Source: Psychroserpens burtonensis DSM 12212 (GTDB taxonomy: Bacteria > Bacteroidota > Bacteroidia > Flavobacteriales > Flavobacteriaceae). Taken from it: 64,000 nucleotides of DNA. The notes under the pieces were generated by a model. It was given only the letters and a program-made list of their open reading frames with translations. It was not told where the DNA came from and did no database searches. Shown here in pieces: positions 9,171-18,214 of this stretch. Numbering within the stretch: the first letter of the stretch is position 1; each line of letters opens with the position of its first letter. The stretch covers positions 124,001-188,000 of the forward strand of contig NZ_AUDE01000001.1 in NCBI RefSeq assembly GCF_000425305.1, in the 5' to 3' direction. Made by a program: the position numbers and the translations under genes.

Positions 9171-10532
9171 ATGAAAACTAAATTATACATTCTGCTTTTT
9201 TTCTTCGGAATAGTTATGCTTCCTCAAAATACCTATGCGCAAGTTGATTTCAATAAGCGTCCCAATGATGATTTAGGAAATGTAGAGGATACATTTCAGG
9301 AATATTTCTTTGAAGCTTTGAAACAAAAGGGCATTGAGAATTATCAAAAATCAGCAGATGCACTTATAAAATGTATAGAAATCGATGATAGTCACCCTGT
9401 TTTATACTATGAATTAGGTAAAAACTATATGCAGCTTAAAAACTTTGGAGCTGCTGAGGATGCTTTTAAAGAAGCTGTATCTAAAGACCCAAAGAATGAA
9501 TGGTTTTTAGATGAACTTTATGGTGTTTATATTCAGTTAAACGATATGAATAAAGCGCTTAAAACGGTTAAGCAACTCGTAGAGTATCATCCAGATTATA
9601 AGCAAGATTTAGCATCCTTATATATTCAGTTAGAAAAATATAGAGATGCCTTAAAACTTCTAGATGAAATGGATGCGCGATCTGGTTATAGTGAAGATAG
9701 AGATTATCTACGTAATCAAATTTATAATCTTACAGGAAATGACGAAGATCGTATAGAAAACCTTGAAGAGCGTGTTAAAAGCAATCCAGAAGACGAGTCT
9801 AATTATCTTCGTCTTATCTATCGTTACAGTGAAACGGAAGAAACCAAAAAAGCATTTGACGCTGCAAAGCGTCTATTAGAACTCAATCCAGAATCACAAT
9901 TAGTGCATTTGGCTTTATATAAGTTTTATTTGGACGATAACGATATTCAAAATGCAATTAAATCAATGAAGGTTGTACTGACAAGCCCTATAATAAAACC
10001 AGAAGCAAAGACGAAAGTACTTAATGATTTTGTGAGATTTGTTTCTAAAAATCCGCAATATGAATCAGATTTAATAGAGGTTACATCATTAATAAGTGAA
10101 GATAAAAGTGTAAAAACGCTATTAGAATTAGGCGATTATTATTTAAAATCCAAAGACAAAGTAAAAGCATTAAGCTATTATGAAGAAGCCTTACAACAAG
10201 AGCCTAATGCCTTTAAAATTATAAGAGATGTTCTTTTACTTCAAATAGATCTTAACAAAGACACAGATGCGGTAACTAAAAGTAAGGAAGCTTTAGACAT
10301 CTTCCCGTCACAGCCTATATTATACTTAATTAATGGGGTAGCAAACAACAAGATCAAGCAACCAAAGAAAGCTATAGAAAGTTTAGAAATAGGTTTAGAT
10401 TTTTTAGTTGAAAACCCAAAAATGGAAGCTGACTTCTACAAGCAGTTAAGTGAATCTCATAGACAGTTAAATAATATTAGCCGATCTCAAACGTTTGCTA
10501 AAAAGGCGGAGGCCTTATTGAAAGATCAATAA
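9171..10532 (+). CDS. secreted tetratricopeptide repeat protein
   Basis: A 453-residue protein with a signal peptide (about residues 1-23, ending YAQ) and a mature part made of tandem TPR helices, for example at residues 75-110, 200-235 and 305-340. TPR arrays act as protein-protein scaffolds in the periplasm or at the outer membrane. It is 3 bp upstream of the DUF4292 lipoprotein gene, which in turn overlaps the EnvC-like gene, so the three are surely cotranscribed. This order is common in flavobacteria, but its function is not established to my knowledge. Confidence 0.88.
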   Translation: MKTKLYILLFFFGIVMLPQNTYAQVDFNKRPNDDLGNVEDTFQEYFFEALKQKGIENYQKSADALIKCIEIDDSHPVLYYELGKNYMQLKNFGAAEDAFKEAVSKDPKNEWFLDELYGVYIQLNDMNKALKTVKQLVEYHPDYKQDLASLYIQLEKYRDALKLLDEMDARSGYSEDRDYLRNQIYNLTGNDEDRIENLEERVKSNPEDESNYLRLIYRYSETEETKKAFDAAKRLLELNPESQLVHLALYKFYLDDNDIQNAIKSMKVVLTSPIIKPEAKTKVLNDFVRFVSKNPQYESDLIEVTSLISEDKSVKTLLELGDYYLKSKDKVKALSYYEEALQQEPNAFKIIRDVLLLQIDLNKDTDAVTKSKEALDIFPSQPILYLINGVANNKIKQPKKAIESLEIGLDFLVENPKMEADFYKQLSESHRQLNNISRSQTFAKKAEALLKDQ

Positions 10533-10535
10533 TTT

Positions 10536-11318
10536 ATGAGGATATTACAAATTGGGATAGTCTGCTTTTTAATGACGTTAGGAATTTCTTGTAAGTCAGC
10601 ACGAAGTATTGTTGCCAATGGCAAAGTTGATTCCAAACTTACCGCTAAACAATTAATAAGAGAAAGTGGTAGGCGCGACGCTAGATTTAAAACGCTTCAA
10701 GCTAGAGTAAAGATTGATATTATTGATGGTTTTAAAGAGTCTGGATATACGCTTAATCTAAGAATGGAAACTGACAAAATCATCTGGCTAAGCGCTACTT
10801 TAGGTTTAGCGAGAGCGATGATTACTCCAAATCGTGTTCAGTTTTATGACAAGATCAATAACCAATATTTTGATGGGGATTATAAGTTGTTAAGTGATTT
10901 ATTAGGTATAGAATTAAACTTTAAAAAAGTACAAAGCTTGTTGCTTGGAGAATCTCTCTTTGATTTAAAAGAAGACACCTATGTTATTTCTAATAATGCA
11001 GCATCTTATATTCTCCAACCTAAAAATCAGAGTGCAGTATTAGAACTGTTTTTATTGTTTAATCCATCACATTTTAAAATGGATTCTCAGCAATTATTAC
11101 AACCATTAAAAAAACGTTTTCTTCAAATAGACTATACAGGATATCAAGAAGTTAAAAAAGAAATAGTACCACAAAACATAAAAATTATTGCATTAGAGGA
11201 TAACGACGAGTTTAATGTAATGATGGAATATAAATCGGTTTCTATCAATGAAGAGGTTCGATTTCCGTTTAACATCCCTTCAGGTTTTGATAAAATAATA
11301 TTAGACAATGAGAAATAA
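10536..11318 (+). CDS. DUF4292 domain lipoprotein
   Basis: A 260-residue lipoprotein (signal ending TLGISC, likely lipidated Cys19) whose body matches the DUF4292 family of Bacteroidota by order of motifs: RRDARFKTLQARVKI, LRMETDKIIWLSATLGLARA and the FDKIILDNE end. The fold is LolA/LolB-like in overall beta-rich character, so a role in lipoprotein or lipid handling is possible but inferred. It overlaps the next gene by 11 bp. Confidence 0.85.
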   Translation: MRILQIGIVCFLMTLGISCKSARSIVANGKVDSKLTAKQLIRESGRRDARFKTLQARVKIDIIDGFKESGYTLNLRMETDKIIWLSATLGLARAMITPNRVQFYDKINNQYFDGDYKLLSDLLGIELNFKKVQSLLLGESLFDLKEDTYVISNNAASYILQPKNQSAVLELFLLFNPSHFKMDSQQLLQPLKKRFLQIDYTGYQEVKKEIVPQNIKIIALEDNDEFNVMMEYKSVSINEEVRFPFNIPSGFDKIILDNEK

Positions 11319-12525
11319 ACTGACATACATCCTATTTATTTTTTTACTTCTGAATAGTTTTACTTCGGAAGCACAGAGTGATAAACAAAAAGAACTAGAG
11401 GTTAAACGGGTTAAATTTCAAAATGAACTGAAACAACTCAACGTTTTATTATTCTCAAATAAAAAAGAGGAGAAATCTGTGGTGTCCTTAGTTGAAGACT
11501 TAAATTACAAGGTAAGTGTGAGACGTAACTTAATTAAAGTCACTAACGATCAAGCCAACTTATTGACGCGTGAAATTAATGCCAACCAAAATGAAATAAC
11601 TAGTTTAAGAGATCAATTGACTGCGCTCAAAAAAGACTATTCTGAAATGATAGTTAAATCTTATAAAAACAAATCTGAGCAAAGTCGCATGATGTTTTTA
11701 TTATCTTCAGATGATTTTAAACAAGCTTACAAACGTCTTCAGTATATCAAACAATATACAGATTACCAAAAGGAGCAAGGGGATTTAATTAAAGGAAAAA
11801 CAACAAAACTCCAAGAGTTAAATACAGATCTATTGCGTCAAAAAGCAGATAAGGATAAACTTATTGTTGAAAACAGAGCGGCTAAGAAAGAATTAGAAAA
11901 AGAGCTGAAAGAGCAAGATAAATTAATGGCGTCAATTAGACAAAATTTAAGCTCATATTCCTCTAAAATCAAAAAGAAGCAACAAGAAATTGACGCTATT
12001 GATCGAGAGATTAATAGATTAATTAGAGAAGCGATTGCAGCGTCAAATAAAGAAGCTGGTAAATCAACATCTTCAAAAGGATTTGCATTGACTCCAGAAG
12101 CTAAGTTGATTGCTAAGAACTTTGTCTCTAATAAAGGTAAACTGCCCTGGCCGGTAGAGAAAGGAGTGGTTAAAGTGCGGTTTGGAACACAACCGTCTCC
12201 AATTGATCCCTCAGTTAAAATCAATAGTAATGGTGTGAGAATCGCAACAGAGAAAAACGCTAAAGTTAGAGTTGTTTTTGAAGGTGAAGTATTAGCTGTT
12301 TCAGGTCAAAAGAACTCTAATCCAGTAGTGTTAATTAGACATGGTAATTACATCACAGTTTATAGAAATTTATTAAAAGTCTATGTGCGTAAAGGGGACA
12401 AAGTGTCCGCAAAGCAAGAAATTGGAGAAGTTTTTACAAATAACGCAGGGGAAACAATGCTAGGTTTTGGCGTATTTAAAGACTCCCAACCTGAAAATCC
12501 AGCGAGTTGGATTTACAAAATGTAA
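11308..12525 (+). CDS. EnvC-like M23 family protein with degenerate metal site
   Basis: A 405-residue exported protein: signal peptide (about 1-22), long coiled coil (about 25-245), then a LytM/M23-like domain (about 275-405). The architecture is that of EnvC/NlpD murein-hydrolase activators. The zinc ligands appear lost: the HxGxD region reads NSNGVRIA, and the HLHFEI region reads MLGFGVF. It is therefore probably a non-catalytic activator that switches on amidases at division. The last codons lie in the first unit of the 40-bp tandem repeat at 12508-12620. Confidence 0.88.
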   Translation: MRNKLTYILFIFLLLNSFTSEAQSDKQKELEVKRVKFQNELKQLNVLLFSNKKEEKSVVSLVEDLNYKVSVRRNLIKVTNDQANLLTREINANQNEITSLRDQLTALKKDYSEMIVKSYKNKSEQSRMMFLLSSDDFKQAYKRLQYIKQYTDYQKEQGDLIKGKTTKLQELNTDLLRQKADKDKLIVENRAAKKELEKELKEQDKLMASIRQNLSSYSSKIKKKQQEIDAIDREINRLIREAIAASNKEAGKSTSSKGFALTPEAKLIAKNFVSNKGKLPWPVEKGVVKVRFGTQPSPIDPSVKINSNGVRIATEKNAKVRVVFEGEVLAVSGQKNSNPVVLIRHGNYITVYRNLLKVYVRKGDKVSAKQEIGEVFTNNAGETMLGFGVFKDSQPENPASWIYKM

Positions 12526-12620
12526 TAGCATTTTGAAACTTTTCTACTGGATTTACAAAATGTAATAGCATTTTGAAACTTTTCTACTGGATTTACAAAA
12601 TGTAATAGCATTTTGAAACT
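12508..12620 (+). repeat. 40-bp tandem repeat (2.8 units) over the 3' end of the M23-like gene
   Basis: The unit runs from TGGATTTACAAAATG through TTTTCTAC and has period 40: 12508-12547, 12548-12587 and a partial third copy 12588-12620. Copies are identical. Each carries a perfect 7-bp stem CAAAATG/CATTTTG whose loop is TAATAG, so the gene's stop codon is in the loop of the first hairpin. Each stem is followed by a short T-rich run, so the array may act as a serial weak terminator or 3' stabiliser. Confidence 0.95.
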
Positions 12621-12646
12621 ATTTTAAATGGTTTAGCTTTCATTTG

Positions 12647-13273
12647 TTAATCATCATTTCTGTTGTTTCCCAAACAAGTTCTTTTTCCAAATTCTCCAAA
12701 TCTAGAAATGTACTCTCCATCTTTTGATATGACAACGAAACTAGAACAGGGATAATGGTGTTTAAAAAATAACTTTTCAATAACGTTATCTGGATCTTTA
12801 TTCCAATCTAAAAAGCCTCTAGATTTTTCAATCCCCTCATGATCTTTATAAATGTATATGGGCTTTGTTTCTGCAATTTGCTCCAAACCTTTTTCTAATT
12901 CCCAAAACCAAAATTTTCTTAGCTCTTGATTTACTGTTCCGCTTGAGTTACATGGATCTTTTCCAGGATAATAAATAATTACTATGGGTTTCGTTGAATC
13001 TATTTTTATGTTGGTTTCGTTTTCTAAAATAGTTACAAGTAAAGACTTATCCTGTAATTGTTCTTTTTTCACCCTTAAAGTCAATTTTTTATGATTACTT
13101 GAATCTCCAGGTATATCTAATAACTTATTTGTTGATCTAATACGATTAAATTTTGATTTACTTATTTGAATATTATTTTCATCAAAATATTTAAAGTCAC
13201 TGTTCTCAAATTTTGTTGAAGAGCAAGAGAAAGATAAAATCATTAAAACTACTATAGATAGAATTTTGTTCAT
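12647..13273 (-). CDS. hypothetical lipoprotein
   Basis: A 208-residue lipoprotein with signal ending SFSCSS. The second half has the look of a thioredoxin-like fold (PIVIIYYPGKDPCNSSG and a later SSFVVISKDGEYISRFG strand), but no CxxC pair is present: Cys occurs singly in DPCNSS and YPCSS. No family assigned. It is convergent with the M23-like gene, separated by the tandem repeat. Confidence 0.75.
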   Translation of the reverse strand: MNKILSIVVLMILSFSCSSTKFENSDFKYFDENNIQISKSKFNRIRSTNKLLDIPGDSSNHKKLTLRVKKEQLQDKSLLVTILENETNIKIDSTKPIVIIYYPGKDPCNSSGTVNQELRKFWFWELEKGLEQIAETKPIYIYKDHEGIEKSRGFLDWNKDPDNVIEKLFFKHHYPCSSFVVISKDGEYISRFGEFGKRTCLGNNRNDD

Positions 13274-13304
13274 GATTTAATTGTTTTAAGTGATTTTCAA
13301 TTGT

Positions 13305-13814
13305 CTACAGAAACAAAGCCTTCAACTCAGTAGCATCAATAGCTTTCATTTTACCCGCAAGAACTAGACTCAATTGTTTACGACGCAAGGCGGCATCAAA
13401 ACGTTCAATTTCTAGTGAGGTTTCAGCAACTAATTCTGGGACTTTTACAGGACGACCTGTTTCATCAACAGCAACAAACGTATAAATAGCTTCGTTAGCT
13501 TTTATGCATTCACCAGACTCTCTATCTTCTATCCAAACATCCAAATACACTTCCATAGACGATGAAAAGGACCTAGATACTTTTGCTTCAATGGTAACAA
13601 CACTTCCCAAAGGTATAGATCTATTAAAAGCAACGTGATTTACAGCTGCAGTAACTACAATGCGTCTGCTATGACGACGCGCAGCAATACTGGCAGCACG
13701 ATCCATACGCGCTAATAATTCGCCTCCAAAAAGATTGTTTAAGGGATTGGTCTCACTAGGCAATACCAAATCGGTCATAACTGTTTTAGACTGAAATGCT
13801 GTTCTTGGTTCCAT
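13305..13814 (-). CDS. acyl-CoA thioesterase (hotdog fold, YciA/BACH type)
   Basis: A 169-residue cytoplasmic hotdog thioesterase expected to hydrolyse acyl-CoA. Motifs seen: LPSETNPLNNLFGGELLARMD with the catalytic Asn/Gly region, the helix continuing AASIAARRHS, then VNHVAFNRSIPLGSVVTIEA. The length is usual for the YciA group. The 23-bp palindromic repeat lies 20 bp upstream of its start. Confidence 0.92.
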   Translation of the reverse strand: MEPRTAFQSKTVMTDLVLPSETNPLNNLFGGELLARMDRAASIAARRHSRRIVVTAAVNHVAFNRSIPLGSVVTIEAKVSRSFSSSMEVYLDVWIEDRESGECIKANEAIYTFVAVDETGRPVKVPELVAETSLEIERFDAALRRKQLSLVLAGKMKAIDATELKALFL

Positions 13815-13833
13815 TAAAAAAGTTTAATTTTTT

Positions 13834-13856
13834 GTTTCCGTGAAAACGGAAATCTT
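13834..13856 (-). repeat. short palindromic repeat before the thioesterase gene
   Basis: Read on the minus strand this is AAGATTTCCGTTTTCACGG followed by AAAC, identical over 23 bp to 8052-8074, and in the same orientation relative to the downstream start codon. Confidence 0.75.
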
Positions 13857-14087
13857 ATTTTCAGCAAAGGTAAGAGGAATTTGAATTTTAACTAAAGGAA
13901 ATGTGATTTTAGTTTCACTACATCTAAGTGTAAACTTTAGGATTGTCATATCGATAGTCTAATTTCGTTAGCTATTGAGATCGTGACGAGAAAGACTTTT
14001 TTGTATAAAAATGTATTAATGATATGAAGAGATGCTTTGTGAAGCTTATCTTAGTAGAGTCCAAAGGTTCTTAATGGCAAAAGAAGA

Positions 14088-15041
14088 CTAATCCAATGCC
14101 TTTACTAATAACCAAGCATCACGATTATGGGTGCGCTTAATGGCACGTAAAGCGTTTAAAGCCTCAACTCTATCTGTATGACTAGAATACACAACTTCGT
14201 GAAGTCCGTAGCGGTTAATACCAATTTTACGAGCTTTAAAGCCTTTTTCTTTTAGTTGTTGCACTTTCTTATTAGAGTTAGCTTCTACACGAAATGCACC
14301 AGCAACAATATGATAATTACCAGTCATTTTCTCAACTTGGAGTGTTGCAGCTGGCAAAGGGCTGTCAATTATAAAAGTCGCTTCTTGTACTCTGGCATCC
14401 AATTGCTGGTTGGCTTCTTCTTGTGCAATTTGATTGTGATTATCAATTTGATTTCCGTAGTAATTAGAAGCGATCAAACCTCCAACAGTCAAAAAGATTA
14501 AACCAACAGCGGCATATTTAAGATAGGGTCTGGCAGCGAAGCTTGTCGAAGCACGTTTCTCTGGAGTAATAGCAATAGGAATCTCGCTCTCTAAAGCTTC
14601 AACGGTTTCTTTATAAACGTCTCTCGTAATTTTACCAGTTGTAAATTGAGACAAACCAAAAGCATTTGTAAGGTAATTGATATGATGTGAAGGTTCAAAG
14701 TTGATGTTACCTTCTTTATTTAATATTAAATCGCCAATGTTATTAAGTTCAATTGTTTCGCCTTCAGTTAAATAAGATTTGATTGATTTTACTTTCTTAG
14801 AAATTTTTCGTACAGCGACGAGATAAGGTATTTTTTCAATTTCAGCAATGTAGTTCGCTAAGAGACCATCATTAGTTTGTAATTGCTCATTAAAAGATAA
14901 AGTCTTTTTTGGCGGATAAAAAGAATGTGAGGTCTCGTTCAATTTCGCAGAAACACGATGCGTTAAAAATGCTCCAAATTGAGGCACAATAACACAATCA
15001 TATCTATATAATAAATCGCTGATGTAAGTTTCTAATTGCAT
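14088..15041 (-). CDS. HU-CCDC81 and SPOR domain membrane protein
   Basis: I place the start at the ATG at 15041 (MQLETYISDLLYRYDCVIVP), 14 codons after the first possible one, because this is the usual family N-terminus. The product (317 residues) has two CCDC81-type HU domains (about 1-150), one transmembrane helix (AAVGLIFLTVGGLIASNYYG), a linker, and a C-terminal SPOR domain (YHIVAGAFRVEANSNKKVQ to the end) that binds denuded septal glycan. A cell-envelope or division role is inferred. Divergent from dprA. Confidence 0.87.
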   Translation of the reverse strand: MQLETYISDLLYRYDCVIVPQFGAFLTHRVSAKLNETSHSFYPPKKTLSFNEQLQTNDGLLANYIAEIEKIPYLVAVRKISKKVKSIKSYLTEGETIELNNIGDLILNKEGNINFEPSHHINYLTNAFGLSQFTTGKITRDVYKETVEALESEIPIAITPEKRASTSFAARPYLKYAAVGLIFLTVGGLIASNYYGNQIDNHNQIAQEEANQQLDARVQEATFIIDSPLPAATLQVEKMTGNYHIVAGAFRVEANSNKKVQQLKEKGFKARKIGINRYGLHEVVYSSHTDRVEALNALRAIKRTHNRDAWLLVKALD

Positions 15042-15145
15042 AGAAACAAAGTTAAAATTTTTTGGATGCGAATAAAACATCATCCCAACTATTTATTAAC
15101 AGTTAAAATTTTTTTAACTTGTATATTGTAAATCAATATAGTAGA

Positions 15146-16249
15146 ATGACAGATCAAGATTTAATTTATGTTTTAGCACTCCAACACGTTCCTAAAATTG
15201 GTGATGTAACCGCTAAAAAATTAATAAATCATTGTGGTTCTGCGGAAGGTGTTTTGAAAGAAACGCAAAGCAATCTTTTAAAAATTGATGGGATAGGAGC
15301 GACGACAGTCAACGGTATTTTTGATTCTAAACATTTGAAAGATGCCGAAAACGAACTCCAGTTCATCAAAGAAAATAATATTAAAAGCTTGTATTTTACA
15401 GACGAGGACTATCCTGAAAGATTGACACATTGTATTGATAGTCCTATTTTATTATTTCAAGTTGGTGACGTTAACCTCAAACAAAAACGTATCATCAGTG
15501 TTATTGGAACTAGAAAAATTACCACTTACGGAGTTGCATTTTGCGAAAAACTGATTGAGCAACTCGTGCCTTTTGATCCCATCATCGTTTCTGGTTTTGC
15601 GTACGGAACAGATATAACAGCACAAAAGGCAGCTATTAAACACAAGCTCCAAACAATAGGATGTTTAGCGCACGGACTGAACCAAATTTATCCAAGAACG
15701 CATAAAAAGTATATGACTCAAGTGGAAGAAAAGGGTGGTTTTCTCACTGATTTTTGGAGTACAGACCCTTTTGATAGAAATAATTTTTTAAAGCGTAATC
15801 GCATTATCGCCGGCATGAGTGAAGCGACCATTGTTATAGAATCTGCCGAAAAAGGAGGTAGTCTTGTTACTGCAGATATTGCCAATTCTTATGGTAAAGA
15901 CGTATTTGCTGTTCCTGGTCGCGCAACAGATAGTCAAAGTATAGGCTGTAATAATTTAATAAAAACGCAGCAGGCGCATTTGTTGTCAAACCCTTTAGAT
16001 ATTCCTTATATGCTCAATTGGCAACTAGAAAACAATGAAAAACCTGCAATCCAGAAACAGTTATTCGTCGAGTTAAATGAAGACGAAAAAACCATTTACA
16101 ATTTCCTAAAAGGTAACGATAGGCAATTGCTAGATGTGATTGCGGTGCAATGTAACATTCCTATTTTTAAAGTTGCAGGTTTGCTTTTACAGATGGAATT
16201 AAAAGGCTTGACGCGACCTTTGCCTGGTAAGTTGTTTGAGTTGGTATGA
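15146..16249 (+). CDS. dprA: DNA-processing protein DprA
   Basis: DprA/Smf loads RecA on incoming single-stranded DNA in natural transformation. The start chosen is the ATG at 15146 (MTDQDLIYVLALQHVPKIG) rather than the TTG at 15119. Order of domains: helix-hairpin-helix region (about 1-70), Rossmann-like core with VIGTRKITTYG, VSGFAYGTDITAQKAA and FLKRNRIIAGMSEATIVIE, then a C-terminal winged-helix (DRQLLDVIAVQ). The family is widespread, so it alone does not prove competence. Confidence 0.95.
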   Translation: MTDQDLIYVLALQHVPKIGDVTAKKLINHCGSAEGVLKETQSNLLKIDGIGATTVNGIFDSKHLKDAENELQFIKENNIKSLYFTDEDYPERLTHCIDSPILLFQVGDVNLKQKRIISVIGTRKITTYGVAFCEKLIEQLVPFDPIIVSGFAYGTDITAQKAAIKHKLQTIGCLAHGLNQIYPRTHKKYMTQVEEKGGFLTDFWSTDPFDRNNFLKRNRIIAGMSEATIVIESAEKGGSLVTADIANSYGKDVFAVPGRATDSQSIGCNNLIKTQQAHLLSNPLDIPYMLNWQLENNEKPAIQKQLFVELNEDEKTIYNFLKGNDRQLLDVIAVQCNIPIFKVAGLLLQMELKGLTRPLPGKLFELV

Positions 16250-16251
16250 TC

Positions 16252-16270
16252 AATTCCTGCGCAGGAACTT
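16252..16270. repeat. short palindrome between dprA and trpS
   Basis: AATTCCTGCGCAGGAACTT is a 6-bp-stem palindrome (TTCCTG/CAGGAA around CGCAGG overlap) placed in the 25 bp between the convergent stops of dprA and trpS. It belongs to the same palindrome family as 27849-27870. Confidence 0.5.
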
Positions 16271-16274
16271 GTAA

Positions 16275-17243
16275 TTAATACCCAACCTTTTCACGAACGC
16301 GCTTCAACACCTTATTGGCAACAACCTTAGCTTTTTCAGCTCCAATAGCCAATGCATTATCAATTTCATTAAGGTTAGACATATAATGGTTATAACGTTC
16401 TCTTTCCGTAGAAAATTTAGAGAGTATCAACTCATATAGCGCCTGTTTTGCGTGACCATAACCATAACCTCCATTTTCGTAATTGGCTTTCATGGTAGTA
16501 GTCTCATCCTCTGATGCTAATAAATTATAAAGTGCAAAGCAGTTGCAAGTTGCCCACTCTTTTGAGTCTTCAAGAGGTGCGCTATCTGTTGCGATAGACA
16601 TGATTTGTTTGCGTAGTTTCTTTTCAGTTAAAAAAATATCAATGATATTACCTTTACTCTTACTCATTTTTGCGCCATCAGTACCAGGAATAAGCATGGT
16701 ATTTTCATAAACTTTTCCTTCTGGTAGTATAAAGGTCTCTCCCATCTTAGCATGAAAACGTGATGCTACATCACGAGTCATTTCAATATGTTGGAGTTGA
16801 TCCTTGCCTACTGGTATGATTTCAGAATCATACAATAAGATATCTGCTGCCATGAGCATTGGATAGCTAAATAAACCAGCGTTGACGTCCTCTAAACGGT
16901 CTGCTTTATCTTTAAAACTATGCGCTAACGTTAATCGCTGGTAGGGAAAGAAACAGCTTAAATACCATGATAATTCGGTCACTTGAGGAATATCACTTTG
17001 TCTGTAAAATACAGTTTTATCAACATTTAGACCAAATGCTAACCATGTAGCAGCAGTAGAATACGTGTTTTGACGCAATATTTCTGCATCTTTTATTTGA
17101 GTTAACGAGTGCATGTCTGCAATAAAAAGAAACGAGTCATTATTAGTGTCGTTTGCCATGTTGATTGCAGGTGAAATAGCACCCAATATATTTCCTAAAT
17201 GAGGTGTTCCCGTACTTTGTATTCCTGTGAGTATTCTTGCCAT
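16275..17243 (-). CDS. trpS: tryptophanyl-tRNA synthetase
   Basis: Class I synthetase charging tRNA-Trp, 322 residues. The HIGH-like motif is PHLGN in TGIQSTGTPHLGNILGA, and the KMSKS motif is intact in GAKMSKSKGNIID. Also seen: the LMAADILLYDSEIIPVGKDQ region that binds tryptophan and ATP. Full length. A palindromic repeat lies 2 bp upstream of its ATG. Confidence 0.97.
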   Translation of the reverse strand: MARILTGIQSTGTPHLGNILGAISPAINMANDTNNDSFLFIADMHSLTQIKDAEILRQNTYSTAATWLAFGLNVDKTVFYRQSDIPQVTELSWYLSCFFPYQRLTLAHSFKDKADRLEDVNAGLFSYPMLMAADILLYDSEIIPVGKDQLQHIEMTRDVASRFHAKMGETFILPEGKVYENTMLIPGTDGAKMSKSKGNIIDIFLTEKKLRKQIMSIATDSAPLEDSKEWATCNCFALYNLLASEDETTTMKANYENGGYGYGHAKQALYELILSKFSTERERYNHYMSNLNEIDNALAIGAEKAKVVANKVLKRVREKVGY

Positions 17244-17245
17244 AG

Positions 17246-17270
17246 TATTGCCTGCAAAAGCAGGTATCTC
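17246..17270 (-). repeat. short palindromic repeat before trpS
   Basis: On the minus strand: GAGATACCTGCTTTTGCAGG followed by CAATA, ending 2 bp before the trpS ATG. Stem CCTGC/GCAGG with loop TTTT. Same position relative to a start codon as the repeats at 9143 and 56070. Confidence 0.6.
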
Positions 17271-17386
17271 TTTTTAACTAGTTTTTCTATTTGATATAGT
17301 CTTCAACTTCAACTTCATGGTATATCGTCAGCAAAGGTAATTTTTTTAGTAGAAATGTTGAATTAATTTAAGTAGTTTTGAGCCAG

Positions 17387-18124
17387 ATGAAGATTTTTAA
17401 GAACATATTTTATACGTTATATCGCATTTGGTTCTACATTTTGGTGGCCATACCAATTATTGTGTTATTTCCAATATTGATTGTCTCGATTTTAAAAGAG
17501 TCTTGGTATCCTTTATTTTTTAAGATTGCTCGTTTATGGTCGTGGTTTATTTTAATTGGGATGGGTTTTAGGGTTAAGATTGAGCGTGAGGAGATTCCGA
17601 AGAAAAAAGAAAGTTACATGTTTGTGGCTAATCATACCTCCATGGCAGATATTATGTTGATGTTGGTGACGGTCAAAAATCCGTTTGTATTTGTTGGCAA
17701 GGCAGAGTTAGCAAAAATCCCACTGTTTGGATTTTTCTATAAACGCACGAGTATTTTGGTAGATAGAAACGATGCTAAAAGTAGGCAAACGGTTTTTTTA
17801 AGAGCGCAAAGACGTTTAAAACAAGGGATGAGTATTTGTATTTTCCCAGAAGGTGGTGTGCCAGATGAAAACATCGCATTAGATGAATTTAAAGATGGTG
17901 CTTTTAGAATGGCAATCAATCATCAAATCCCAATTGTACCGATAACTTTTGGTGATAATAAAAAGCGATTTTCATACACCTTTTTAAGTGGTAGTCCAGG
18001 AAAAATGAGATCAAAAATGCATCGTTTTATTGCTACTGAGGGTTTGACGGTCAAGGATACCAAAGACATAAATAACCAAGCACACCAATTATTATTAAAC
18101 CAATTGAATACGTTTAATACCTAA
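17387..18124 (+). CDS. plsC: 1-acyl-sn-glycerol-3-phosphate acyltransferase
   Basis: Membrane acyltransferase making phosphatidic acid from lysophosphatidate. The start is taken as the ATG at 17387, three codons after a TTG. N-terminal hydrophobic segments (about 8-35) precede the catalytic HxxxxD motif (NHTSMADIM) and the FPEGG substrate motif. The length of 245 residues is normal. Convergent with the beta-barrel gene, with a shared terminator between them. Confidence 0.93.
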   Translation: MKIFKNIFYTLYRIWFYILVAIPIIVLFPILIVSILKESWYPLFFKIARLWSWFILIGMGFRVKIEREEIPKKKESYMFVANHTSMADIMLMLVTVKNPFVFVGKAELAKIPLFGFFYKRTSILVDRNDAKSRQTVFLRAQRRLKQGMSICIFPEGGVPDENIALDEFKDGAFRMAINHQIPIVPITFGDNKKRFSYTFLSGSPGKMRSKMHRFIATEGLTVKDTKDINNQAHQLLLNQLNTFNT

Positions 18125-18136
18125 ACTATTAAACAC

Positions 18137-18168
18137 AAAAAAGCCACTCCTGGCACGGAGTAGCTTTT
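18137..18168. terminator. bidirectional terminator between plsC and the beta-barrel gene
   Basis: The arms AAAAAAGC-CACTCC and GGAGT-AGCTTTT form a stem with one mismatch, with A-run and T-run on the two sides, which suits termination from both converging genes. Confidence 0.7.
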
Positions 18169-18214
18169 CGTCATCATTGCGAGTTTGCAATAATTATCTA
18201 ACCAACTAAAAAAC

